NCBI GenBank assembly: GCA_016124455.1
Contig: WGNQ01000010.1
Span: 1 to 64,000 of the forward strand
From: Sideroxydans sp.
Lineage (GTDB): Bacteria > Pseudomonadota > Gammaproteobacteria > Burkholderiales > Gallionellaceae
DNA length: 64,000 bases
Direction: 5' to 3'
Part shown: positions 53,582 to 62,298 of the stretch, piece after piece
Layout: each line of letters starts with the position of its first letter
Position numbering within the stretch: position 1 is the first letter of the stretch
Program-made: the position numbers and the translations under genes
Notes under the pieces: generated by a model
What the model saw: the letters and a program-made list of their open reading frames with translations, nothing else
Told to the model about the DNA's origin: nothing
The model's database searches: none

Positions 53582-55696
53582 ATGTCAGACACCGAAGTGC
53601 TCCTTGAGGAGGCCGCAGCCTATCTGAAAAAGAAGGATGTCGAGCACATCCGGCAGGCGCTCGAATTCAGCCGCGCCGCGCACGAAGGGCAGTTCCGCAA
53701 GTCCGGCGAACCCTATATTTCCCACCCCATCGCAGTAGCCCGCATTCTTACCCCGTTGCACATGGACGCACAGGCCATTATGGCCGCGCTGCTGCATGAC
53801 GTGATGGAAGACACCGCAACCGCCAAGGAACAGATCGAGGAGAAATTCAGCAAGCCGGTGGCCGAGCTCGTCGACGGCCTGAGCAAGCTCAACAAGATCG
53901 AGTTCGAGACCAAGGAAGACGCGCAGGCGGAAAACTTCCGCAAGATGCTGCTGGCGATGACGCGCGACGTGCGCGTGATCCTGATCAAGCTGGCCGACCG
54001 CCTGCACAACATGCGCACGCTGGATTCGATGACCCGCGTCAAGAGCAAGCGCATCGCGCGCGAGACCATGGAGATTTACGCGCCCATCGCCAACCGTCTC
54101 GGGCTCAACACCATTTACCAGGAACTGGAAGACCTCAGCTTCAAGTTCCTGTATCCCACGCGTTACTCGGTGCTGTCCAAGGCGCTCAAGGTGGCGCGCG
54201 GCAACCGGCGCGAAGTGGTAAGCAAGATACTCGATGCGATTACCCTGCGGCTGCAGGAGAACCAGCTCGACGCGCAGGTACAGGGGCGAGAGAAACACCT
54301 GTACGGCATCTACCGCAAGATGAAAATGAAGTCGCTGGAATTCGCCGAGGTGCTCGATATCTACGGTTTCCGCGTGCTGGTGGAGAAACCGTCCGACTGC
54401 TACCTGGCATTGGGCCTGCTGCACGGGCTGTACAAGCCGATTCCCGGCAAGTTCAAGGATTACATCGCGATTCCCAAGGCCAACGGTTACCAGTCGCTGC
54501 ACACCACGCTGTTCGGGCCGTACGGTACGCCGATCGAGGTGCAGATCCGCACTGTCGAGATGCACAAGATCGCCGAGGCGGGCGTGGCTTCGCACTGGTT
54601 GTACAAGACCGAGCAGACGCCGATCACCGAGCTGCACCAGAAGACCCACCAGTGGCTGCAGAGCCTGCTGGAAAGCCTGTCGCAGAGCGGCGATTCGGTC
54701 GAGTTTCTGGAGCACCTCAAGGTCGACCTGTTCCCCGACGAAGTCTATGTGTTCACGCCCAAGGGCCGGATACTGGCGCTGCCGCGCGGTGCGACGACGG
54801 TGGACTTCGCCTACAGCGTGCATACCGACATCGGCAACCGCTGCGTGGCGGCCAAGGTCAATTTCGAGCTGGTACCGTTGCGCACCCGCCTGCGCAACGG
54901 CGACCGCGTCGAGATCATCACTGCGCCGCACGCCAATCCCAACCCGGCCTGGCTCGGGTTCGTCGAAACCAGCCGTGCGCGCAGCCAGATACGCCATTTC
55001 CTCAAGACCATGCACTTCCAGGAGTCCGCTACGCTGGGCGAGCGCCTGCTCAACCAGACACTGTCCTCGCTCGGCCTCAAGGCGCAGGACATCGACAGTG
55101 CGCGCTGGGATAAATTGCTGAAGGACACGGGCGCCAAGTCGCGCGACGAAATCCTTGCCGATATCGGCCTTGGCCGCCGCCTCAACATCGTGATCGCCCA
55201 CCAGCTCGCCCGCGTCGGCGAACCGGGCACGGAAGAACAGTCCGGCGCGCCATTCACCATCCTCGGCACCGAAGGCATGGCAGTACAGTTCGGCAAATGC
55301 TGCATGCCGATTCCCGGTGACCCGATCATCGGCGTGATTACCAGCGGACAGGGGCTGGTGGTGCACACCCACGACTGCCCGACGCTGCGCAAGGGGCGCA
55401 ACACTTCGGACAAGTGGCTGGACGTGGCCTGGGACAAGAACATCAACCGCCCGTTCAGCGTCAACATCAAGCTGATCGTCGCCAACCAGCGCGGCGTGCT
55501 GGCCAAGGCGGCGGCAGCTATCGCCAAGGCGGATTCCAACATCGAAAATGTGCATTTCACCAACGAAGGCGAATACACCACGCTGTATTTCACGCTGCAG
55601 GTCAATAACCGCCTGCATCTCGCCAACGCCATGCGCCGTCTGCGCAAAATACCGGAAGTGATCCGCATCATGCGGGTGAAGAGCGCGCCGATCTGA
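53582..55696 (+). CDS. spoT: Bifunctional (p)ppGpp synthetase/hydrolase (SpoT/Rel family)
   Basis: This enzyme makes and degrades the alarmone (p)ppGpp. The 704-residue protein has an intact HD hydrolase domain (His72-Asp73 and Glu76-Asp77 in LLHDVMEDT), the synthetase domain (KFKDYIAIPKANGYQSLHTTLFG), a TGS domain (LPRGATTVDFAYSVHTDIG), a helical/zinc-finger region (FGKCCMPIPGDPIIG) and a C-terminal ACT domain. The intact hydrolase motif separates it from synthetase-only RelA. It is the last gene of the yicC operon. Confidence 0.94.
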   Translation: MSDTEVLLEEAAAYLKKKDVEHIRQALEFSRAAHEGQFRKSGEPYISHPIAVARILTPLHMDAQAIMAALLHDVMEDTATAKEQIEEKFSKPVAELVDGLSKLNKIEFETKEDAQAENFRKMLLAMTRDVRVILIKLADRLHNMRTLDSMTRVKSKRIARETMEIYAPIANRLGLNTIYQELEDLSFKFLYPTRYSVLSKALKVARGNRREVVSKILDAITLRLQENQLDAQVQGREKHLYGIYRKMKMKSLEFAEVLDIYGFRVLVEKPSDCYLALGLLHGLYKPIPGKFKDYIAIPKANGYQSLHTTLFGPYGTPIEVQIRTVEMHKIAEAGVASHWLYKTEQTPITELHQKTHQWLQSLLESLSQSGDSVEFLEHLKVDLFPDEVYVFTPKGRILALPRGATTVDFAYSVHTDIGNRCVAAKVNFELVPLRTRLRNGDRVEIITAPHANPNPAWLGFVETSRARSQIRHFLKTMHFQESATLGERLLNQTLSSLGLKAQDIDSARWDKLLKDTGAKSRDEILADIGLGRRLNIVIAHQLARVGEPGTEEQSGAPFTILGTEGMAVQFGKCCMPIPGDPIIGVITSGQGLVVHTHDCPTLRKGRNTSDKWLDVAWDKNINRPFSVNIKLIVANQRGVLAKAAAAIAKADSNIENVHFTNEGEYTTLYFTLQVNNRLHLANAMRRLRKIPEVIRIMRVKSAPI

Positions 55697-55771
55697 GCGT
55701 GCGCGAAAGAGTATTGTCCGGGGCGACGGCAGCTAGTAAGATGCTCGCAACAGAGTTAGCCGGGGAACGTT

Positions 55772-55966
55772 ATGGATATCAGCACAAACATCAGCGCAAC
55801 TGCAGCACAGGGGGCGAATGACGCCGTTGCTGTGGCCATGATGAAGAAGGCGATGGCAATCAATGCGCAGTCGGTCATGACATTGATCAACTCCGTTCCG
55901 CAGCCCGTACAGACCCCTTCTAATCTGCCGCCGAATCTGGGGCAGAACATCAACGTAACAGCCTAG
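55772..55966 (+). CDS. YjfB-like small putative motility protein
   Basis: The 64-residue protein has the pattern of the YjfB family: MDIS start, an Ala-rich helix with MMKKAMAINAQSVMTLI, a Pro-rich turn and the ending NLPPNLGQNINVTA. The family is annotated as putative motility protein in flagellated bacteria, but its role is not established. GGGGAA lies upstream of the ATG. It sits alone at the left edge of the AT-richer island. Confidence 0.75.
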   Translation: MDISTNISATAAQGANDAVAVAMMKKAMAINAQSVMTLINSVPQPVQTPSNLPPNLGQNINVTA

Positions 55967-56183
55967 TTTGTGCACAGTATCGGCGCTAATAACTGAAAAC
56001 TCGCTAGCGGAATTTTCGGACAAGGTGCCATTGTCGAATGGCTGCTTCGTGTCCATTGTGGACGAACAGCACGATAGATAGCCGTAAAGGACTACTCTTC
56101 GGCCTAAGCGGTCGTTGGAATGATTTACTTACTGCGTCCGAACACAGCCCCATAGCAGCCATTCAGCTTGATCGTTGCTTCCA
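55967..56183. other. Intergenic region with small hairpins at the left edge of the accessory island
   Basis: No gene is visible. The stretch holds GCCATT-GTCG-AATGGC (56027-56042), GTCC-ATTGT-GGAC close after it, and a phrase around 56085-56125 resembling dispersed intergenic repeat remnants often left 3' of transferred genes. The repeat assignment is tentative. Confidence 0.35.
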
Positions 56184-57641
56184 CTAGCGCACATGAAACA
56201 TCATCGGCAAATAAAGCTCATTCTGGGGTTCGTATGGCAGATAGTACTTGCCTTCCATTAGCCAATCTTCACCCGAACTTAAGGACTGCCTTGCATGGGC
56301 GTAGGTTTGAAATTGAGAGAGGAGGCGATTCCAATAACCAATGCAATCTGAAAGCGATGCATGCCAAGTATTGTCCACAGAACGGAGCGTATCAGTTAAT
56401 CGAATTATCGCCTCATCCCGTTCGCGTTCAGTCAGACACTCAATGACGTAAGCAACGATCGCGTAGTCAAGCTCTGAACAGCCAATCTCAAGGAGATACT
56501 TGTCTTCACTATCCAAATCAAACTGCCATTGCGCCCAGCGCTGATAGGCCCGTTTCCACATCAGCTTGGCCCTATCAGACTGTGCAACATTACGGAATGC
56601 TCGCAGACATTCGGCCACTGATCGTCGGCTACCGTCACAAGTCGTACTCAGGCTGATTGACTCTATGTAGGCAATGATTGAAGTTTCTGACGTAATAGCC
56701 AGTACTTCCCCAAGTGCCTGCTGCATAGCTGGGTAGCGTAATGGGTAACGATTAAACACGTGCATCCATTTTTCCCAGCGAAGTTGGTCATCAGCAACTC
56801 TAAGCAACAATTGCTTCAATGACTGCTGTTCTTCATGGCCAAGCTGGTTCGTCTTAGGCCAATGGAAAAATGTTTGGTATACGCTTCCGAATTGAATGTA
56901 ATGGTTATTACTAGCGATTCCGAGGGCTAGCCGTTGCCCAACGGAAAGTGAGCCTGCGAATTGCATTGCAAGTATGGTTTGGCTAGCACCATTAAGGGCG
57001 CCAACAAGAATCGCGAATCCAAAACGGTAAAGACATCGAACAGCCTGTATCTGAAATACGCTAGGTATGATCGAACTTTCAAACGAAGGCCATAGCTCGC
57101 TAATAGTGAGCCAATCCTTCTCCATATCCGCCACCTTGAGTTTCTCTACTACTTCTCTTTCCCAGATTGGCTCACTCCCCAAACCTCGCACTACAACATT
57201 GGAACGAATTCCTGCAATCAACCTTTCCAGAGCGTGTAGCAAGTCATTATTCTGCTCCGCACCATCCGGTAGTGCCGCCCAAAGATCACCATTCCAGTCG
57301 CAGTATGCTGAAACCACAAACAGTACCGTTAGCTTATGAAACTTTGGGTCGTTTGATAGTTGCCACCCCTGCAACTCGCGAATAAACCACCTCATTAATG
57401 ACGCCCATCGATTTATGTTTTCAACAGATGGACACTGTTCAGTCACCTTCAGAAATGCGATGAAATCAAACTGACGGCGTATTGCTTCAAAGAACAAATT
57501 GCCTTGATCGTGGTCTGATAGTGCTTTGATTGGCTCTGGCTGGTTTAGCACAGCAGCGATGAGTTCGTTGGGGATCAGTTCGTCGCCACCCCTCGCAGCT
57601 TCTTGCAATACACCTAACAATACTTCCTTGCTGGCGCTCAT
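56184..57641 (-). CDS. Unrecognised helical protein, second gene of the accessory pair
   Basis: The 485-residue protein (start ATG 57641, in a four-base ATGA overlap with the upstream gene) is predicted mostly alpha-helical, rich in Trp and Leu, and has no signal peptide or clear membrane span. I recognise no domain or catalytic motif. Segments such as NRWASLMRWFIRELQGWQ and ERERDEAIIRLTDTLRSVDN suggest helical repeats. Codon use is more AT-rich than in the flanking housekeeping genes. Tight coupling to a PLD-like protein gene suggests that the two act together. The frame is open upstream to 57785 but this part overlaps the partner gene. Confidence 0.7.
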   Translation of the reverse strand: MSASKEVLLGVLQEAARGGDELIPNELIAAVLNQPEPIKALSDHDQGNLFFEAIRRQFDFIAFLKVTEQCPSVENINRWASLMRWFIRELQGWQLSNDPKFHKLTVLFVVSAYCDWNGDLWAALPDGAEQNNDLLHALERLIAGIRSNVVVRGLGSEPIWEREVVEKLKVADMEKDWLTISELWPSFESSIIPSVFQIQAVRCLYRFGFAILVGALNGASQTILAMQFAGSLSVGQRLALGIASNNHYIQFGSVYQTFFHWPKTNQLGHEEQQSLKQLLLRVADDQLRWEKWMHVFNRYPLRYPAMQQALGEVLAITSETSIIAYIESISLSTTCDGSRRSVAECLRAFRNVAQSDRAKLMWKRAYQRWAQWQFDLDSEDKYLLEIGCSELDYAIVAYVIECLTERERDEAIIRLTDTLRSVDNTWHASLSDCIGYWNRLLSQFQTYAHARQSLSSGEDWLMEGKYYLPYEPQNELYLPMMFHVR

Positions 57642-59362
57642 GGCTTCTTCCATATGAGGTGTTCTGGCTTGTCGAGTTGATCCCACAAATCCAAAAACGC
57701 ATCTACCACGAGCTGTCCGTCGTCTACGCGCTGCAAAATATGATGTGCGGAGCCCAACATATTGACCGAAGTGCCAAGAGACCAAGCTAGCGCTCCGCGA
57801 TCGTCGTTCTTGGGAAAGATTAAAAACCTATCATGAAACTCCCAACCGGCAGTGCCGCGTTTAATGCGGTATTCGAGATTAAGCCCATGCCAATTACACT
57901 GTGAGTTTTCAAGCTCTGCACGTTGCATATCGGCGAAGTTCAGCTTTTGTTGACCTGTTATCCAATTCTTTAACTTTCCCCAATAAAATCGTACTTTAAT
58001 CAGAATCCCTTCCAATATTGACAAATTCTCCGGCGCTTTTTTGCCGCTCGTTAAAGCCCGAAGAGCAGCACCTGAGTGTTTGCAGTGAAATAGAGTTTCG
58101 AGAATATCGTGAGCGCTCAAGTAGGGATCCCATATCCACACCCCATCCTGTCCGTACGAGTTAATCAGTAGACGAATATCCTCCAATGCTTTCTCATGTT
58201 CATCTTGTTGCTTACCCATCACGGGTTTGTATTGGACGAAGCGCCGCTCTTTAGTCAGTTTAGCCACTTCATCAGAATATATGCGCTTTCGAGTCCATCC
58301 GCCGTTGGCATCGCTTTCTGGTTCACCAACAATGCTTTTGATTGGCTGATTTAGTAAAGTTATTCGATATGACTTGGTTGATCCATCTTTTTGCTTGGTC
58401 GAAAATACTCTTGGTTCTGGATCAACCATATTGATGCCAAACGAGATGGTGTTGATAAAGGAGCTTGGCCCTGTATCGGCGAGAATAATTTTGTTTTCTT
58501 CATCCCATATGACACCACGATGCAGTCCGCGATTCGATGGCATTGGCAGCAATGTCTCTGGGGACTGAATTGCCGACGACATGTAACCTACAACAACACC
58601 ATCGAAATTTAGATCGCAGTTAGCTCGCAAGACGCGCGGCTTAGCTTTTGCATGCCAAACAATCTTAGCAGCAAAGCCATCATTTTTTTGTGACCGTCCG
58701 AATCTACTCATCAGCACTGTTACAGGCAACTGTAAAAGAAAATTGCCGAGCCGATCCGACAAGCTGGCAAGGCGGAGAGGCACACACTTCTGCACCTCTT
58801 CGGAAAGTTCCTGCAATCGGCGCGGATCATCGAACAAAGGCTGAAGAGCTACTTTTTCCTGCGAAGACCACTCAAGGAGGTGTGAGCCATTCCAGAAATT
58901 ATTCTTAAGCACGTGGTTTAATGGAACAGGGGTAGCTGTATCTGGTGGGACAAACGAAGGTGTTAGAGCAACCACCTTTCCAAAACATAGCGTTTTGCCG
59001 GACTGTTTCCATTCCCCTGTATTGCTCAATACTTCAAGAGATGGTACCAATTCTGTAATTGGCTGCGTATATCGCATTACACCGAAATTCCAGCCAGCCA
59101 GCGATTTCAGCTTTATGCGCTCGCTGTTAAGAAGGGCGGGGGCTTGCACTGCTTCGCTGCCCCTATCCTCGGCCACGGCAATTGAGAATACGTTGATAGC
59201 AGGGTTGTGGCCATTCTGCTTGGCAAATACTTCCGTAACTTCAAAGTGGGTATAAAAGCCAAGAACGCCCGGCGCAATTAGTCGGCTCAGTTCAGTAGGC
59301 GCATCTTCTGCACTTAAATTTCGAATGGTCATCAGATTATCGGCATGCGAGGTAATTCGCAT
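57638..59362 (-). CDS. Accessory protein with C-terminal PLD-like domain
   Basis: The 574-residue protein has an N-terminal region without a family I can name with certainty (it may match the VPA1262-type N-terminal domain). The C-terminal half looks like a phospholipase-D-like phosphodiesterase: VWIWDPYLSAHDILETLF, LRALTSG, and then WEFHDRFLIFPK followed by WSLGTSVNMLGS. HDRFLI takes the place of the HxK motif in many nuclease-like members. No second HKD is visible, so it would act as a dimer if catalytic. The start may also be Met11 at 59332; no ribosome site is clear. Base composition is AT-rich against the neighbours, for example 24 G+C in 58381-58440. Confidence 0.7.
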   Translation of the reverse strand: MRITSHADNLMTIRNLSAEDAPTELSRLIAPGVLGFYTHFEVTEVFAKQNGHNPAINVFSIAVAEDRGSEAVQAPALLNSERIKLKSLAGWNFGVMRYTQPITELVPSLEVLSNTGEWKQSGKTLCFGKVVALTPSFVPPDTATPVPLNHVLKNNFWNGSHLLEWSSQEKVALQPLFDDPRRLQELSEEVQKCVPLRLASLSDRLGNFLLQLPVTVLMSRFGRSQKNDGFAAKIVWHAKAKPRVLRANCDLNFDGVVVGYMSSAIQSPETLLPMPSNRGLHRGVIWDEENKIILADTGPSSFINTISFGINMVDPEPRVFSTKQKDGSTKSYRITLLNQPIKSIVGEPESDANGGWTRKRIYSDEVAKLTKERRFVQYKPVMGKQQDEHEKALEDIRLLINSYGQDGVWIWDPYLSAHDILETLFHCKHSGAALRALTSGKKAPENLSILEGILIKVRFYWGKLKNWITGQQKLNFADMQRAELENSQCNWHGLNLEYRIKRGTAGWEFHDRFLIFPKNDDRGALAWSLGTSVNMLGSAHHILQRVDDGQLVVDAFLDLWDQLDKPEHLIWKKP

Positions 59363-59405
59363 AATATATCGAACTATTCAGCTTATAGGCGCAAGAGGGT
59401 AGTGT

Positions 59406-59476
59406 GACTGCTTGTTATGTATAGCAGTCGTGAGGCATTAAGTGCCTAATGGCGGCAATGGCCGAGAAACGGCCAT
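59406..59476. other. Three consecutive hairpins at the right edge of the accessory island
   Basis: Within 150 non-coding bases lie GACTGC-N12-GCAGTC (59406-59429), AGGCA-TTAAG-TGCCT (59433-59447) and ATGGCC-GAGAAAC-GGCCAT (59458-59476). They could include a terminator for the neighbouring genes or the scar of an inserted element. No direct repeat matching the left edge was found by eye. Confidence 0.4.
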
Positions 59477-59512
59477 CACCAGCGGCACCTTCTGATTTCT
59501 AAAGCAGACGAG

Positions 59513-61237
59513 CTATCTGTGTGGTCGACTACCACGGACTACGCATCCCTTGCCGCTGCTTTGGGCTATATGCACGGCATTCTCGGCCCTGAGGAAAATC
59601 TCGGATATGGATGCGGGGGCCTGCTCGAAGGTCGCATATCCGATACTTGCCGAGACGGGGAACGACTCCTCTGCCATGCGTTTCGATATTTTCTCGGACA
59701 GCTGTTTGCAGAGCCGCTCGCAATCGGTCGCGCCAGTGTTCGGCATCAGGATGGCGAACTCATCCCCGCCCAGCCGGGCAATGGTGTCTGATTCCCGAAT
59801 ATGTTCGCGCATGACATTGGCCAGGATTTTCAGGGCGCCGTCCCCGACCAGGTATCCCCGGGAGCCGTTTAGTTCGCTCAGGTTGTCGATGTCGACGAAG
59901 GCAAACGAGAAAATGCCGCCATGCTTTTTCTGGCGCACGATTTCCATGTCGGCGATGGATTCGAAGTTCAGGCGATTGCGCAGTCCGGTCAGTCTGTCGA
60001 AGGAGGCGAGGTGGCCGACTTCCATGAAATTCGTGCGGGCGATCCGGGACACGTAAGCAACCATGATGTTCGACGGCAGGACCAGTATCGCGAGGATGGT
60101 CTTGGCCAGGATGGAGAGGTTGGTGTCGGACATGAGCATGATGCCCTGGAGCAGGAGCGACAGGGTGGTGGCCGTTTTCACCAGCTTCATTTGCTCGCAG
60201 TGATAGCTGACCATGATGAGCGGGAATATGTACAGCATGTGCATCTGGATTCTGGTCTTCGTGATCATGTCGACCGCAAAAATCACTCCCATCGCGATAA
60301 AGCTGCCGACGGCGACGAAATTGGGCGAGACCGCACCCGGAACGGCCAGGCGCTGCAGGCGTTTGAAATGCGCGCCGCTAATCAGGGGATGCTCGAGGCC
60401 CGTCTTGGTGCGCACCAGCTTGTCGAGGCATGAGCGCAAATCCTCCGCCAGTTCGTTGGCGTTGGCGTAGCGTTCTTCCGGTTTTTTGGCCAGGCATTTG
60501 GCGACAATGCGGTCCAGTGCGTCCGGAACTTCCGGATTCAGGGAGCTGGGTTTCTCGGCCGCTTCGTTGACGATCGCGAACATGAGCGAATTGGCGTTGT
60601 CCCCGGCGAATGGCAGGCGCCCGGTCAGCATCTGGTACAGCACGATGCCGAGCGAAAAAATATCCGAACGGGCATCAGTCGACTCGCTCATGATTTGTTC
60701 GGGCGACATGTACATGGGCGAGCCGATAATCATGCCGGTCTGGGTCAGCGTCAGCGAAGATGGCATCCTGGCGATGCCGAAGTCGGCAATTTTGGCATGG
60801 TTGCCGCCCAGTACCATGATGTTCGTCGGTTTGATGTCGCGGTGCACGATGCCGTGCTGGTGTGCATAAAACAGCCCGGTGGCGACCTGGATTGCTATGT
60901 GCAGCGCATCTTCAACAGCCAGGTGCTTGTCGCCATCGATGATCGACTGCAATTCCCGGCCTTCCATCAGTTCCATGGCAATGTAGGCGATGTCGCCGCT
61001 CTCGCCCAGGTCGTGGATGGTCACCACATTGGGGTGGTTCAGGTGTCCTGCTGCCTTGGCCTCCTGATAGAAGCGTGCCTTGTATGCGCCCTTTTCCTTT
61101 TCGGGCAGCATGTGCAGATTAATGGCCTTGATCGCGACAAAACGCTCGATGAGCGGGTCAGTGGCTTTATAGACCGTGCCCATGGCACCGCGTCCCAGCT
61201 CTTCGATGATTTCATAGCGCCCGAGATGGCTGATCAT
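59513..61237 (-). CDS. Membrane Ser/Thr protein kinase fused to diguanylate cyclase (GGDEF)
   Basis: The 574-residue protein (start ATG 61237) has a complete Hanks-type kinase at 8-270: Gly loop GRGAMGTV, Lys37, HRD 132-134 with HRDIKPTN, DFG 152-154 and MSPEQ. About four membrane helices follow at 305-398. A C-terminal GGDEF domain spans 410-570, with GGDEF at 490-494 and an I-site RESD at 481-484, the correct five residues upstream. Thus both protein phosphorylation and c-di-GMP synthesis appear intact, with product inhibition. The frame is open to 61348 but the extension lacks a ribosome site. The nearest PP2C phosphatase is 8 kb away. Confidence 0.9.
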   Translation of the reverse strand: MISHLGRYEIIEELGRGAMGTVYKATDPLIERFVAIKAINLHMLPEKEKGAYKARFYQEAKAAGHLNHPNVVTIHDLGESGDIAYIAMELMEGRELQSIIDGDKHLAVEDALHIAIQVATGLFYAHQHGIVHRDIKPTNIMVLGGNHAKIADFGIARMPSSLTLTQTGMIIGSPMYMSPEQIMSESTDARSDIFSLGIVLYQMLTGRLPFAGDNANSLMFAIVNEAAEKPSSLNPEVPDALDRIVAKCLAKKPEERYANANELAEDLRSCLDKLVRTKTGLEHPLISGAHFKRLQRLAVPGAVSPNFVAVGSFIAMGVIFAVDMITKTRIQMHMLYIFPLIMVSYHCEQMKLVKTATTLSLLLQGIMLMSDTNLSILAKTILAILVLPSNIMVAYVSRIARTNFMEVGHLASFDRLTGLRNRLNFESIADMEIVRQKKHGGIFSFAFVDIDNLSELNGSRGYLVGDGALKILANVMREHIRESDTIARLGGDEFAILMPNTGATDCERLCKQLSEKISKRMAEESFPVSASIGYATFEQAPASISEIFLRAENAVHIAQSSGKGCVVRGSRPHR

Positions 61238-61412
61238 TGGCTTTTCCACAGCTCCATTTATTATTTGAATTCGGACCAAGCGCGCCCGTGGGTATTTTTC
61301 CACAAAACGGCTGATCGATGTCCCTCGTATTGCCGTGCAGCAGTACATCGCTGCAGCGGGATTCTGTCATGTTCAGTGCGGCACGCCAAAGAATTAATGC
61401 GCGGCTGGCATT

Positions 61413-62114
61413 TCAGCCCATGTCGAACAGCAGCACTTCAGCATTTTCGCCTGCAGCCAGGTCGACGCTGCTTTCATCGGTAAACATCAGCGCATCTCCC
61501 GCTGCGAGCGTCATGCCGTTGGTCGTGAGCTTGCCGCGCGCCACGTGCAGGTAGGCGCGGCGCCCGGGCGCCAGCGGGTAAGACAGGGCTTCGTCACCGT
61601 CGAGCAGCGCAGATGACACGCGCGCATCCTGGTGGATGTGCAGCGCGTCGTCGGCATTGCGAGCGGTGTCCGGCGCTACCAGCAGGCTCCAGCGGCCGTG
61701 TTGCAGCGGTACCGTTTTCTGCCAGTAACCCGGCGGCAGTCCCTGGGCGTCGGGGATGACCCAGATTTGCAGCAGATGCACCCGCTCGTCAGCCGAGGGG
61801 TTGAATTCGCTGTGCCGTACACCGCTGCCCGCGCGCATCAGCTGGATTTCGCCGTGGCCGATGTCGCCTTCATTGTTCATGCTGTCGCGGTGGCGCAGCG
61901 TGCCGTCCAGCACATAGGTGAGGATTTCCATGTCACGGTGACCATGGGTGTCGAAGCCGGTGCCGGGCTGCACGATGTCCTCGTTGATCACGCGCAGCGG
62001 GCCGAAGTGCATGTGTGCCGGATCCTGGTAACCGGCGAACGAAAAGCTGTGCCAGCTTTCCAGCCAGCCGTGCTGTGCGTAGCCGCGTTCCGAGGATTTG
62101 CGCAGGGTGATCAT
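61413..62114 (-). CDS. Pirin family protein (copy 2, YhhW-like)
   Basis: The 233-residue bicupin has the pirin metal site FDTHGHRDMEILTYVLDG with a third His and Glu in GVRHSEFNPS. The length and the start ITLRKSSERGYAQHGWLESWHSFSF match the YhhW quercetinase-like subgroup, unlike the longer copy at 33343-34224. The start at 62114 is set by AGGA seven bases upstream; the longer open frame is antisense to the region before miaB and is not used. Confidence 0.9.
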   Translation of the reverse strand: MITLRKSSERGYAQHGWLESWHSFSFAGYQDPAHMHFGPLRVINEDIVQPGTGFDTHGHRDMEILTYVLDGTLRHRDSMNNEGDIGHGEIQLMRAGSGVRHSEFNPSADERVHLLQIWVIPDAQGLPPGYWQKTVPLQHGRWSLLVAPDTARNADDALHIHQDARVSSALLDGDEALSYPLAPGRRAYLHVARGKLTTNGMTLAAGDALMFTDESSVDLAAGENAEVLLFDMG

Positions 62115-62184
62115 GATGAGTCCTGTGGGCGTCGAGCGAAGCCTGAGCGTACTGGCGACGCCGTATAAATGCAAGCGTCGCGGT

Positions 62185-62213
62185 TTGCCGGTGGGGCGGA
62201 TTTTCGGTAGAAT
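62185..62213 (+). promoter_or_regulatory. Candidate sigma-70 promoter of miaB
   Basis: TTGCCG at 62185-62190 and TAGAAT at 62208-62213 are separated by exactly 17 bp, with matches of four and five bases to consensus. The leader to the GTG start would be about 80 bases and contains a four-codon ATG-TAA mini-frame at 62283-62294. Confidence 0.55.
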
Positions 62214-62298
62214 CGCCAGCAAGTTAAGTTGTCTGTTGCCGCTATTCCATTCGTTCCATTTGTCCGCTTTCCGGACACCTTCATGACCCCATAACGCT

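Noticed and set aside
59363-59512. Integron attC site or integrase scar next to the accessory island
   Set aside because: No RYYYAAC/GTTRRRY core pair, integrase gene, tRNA target or matching direct repeats could be found by eye.
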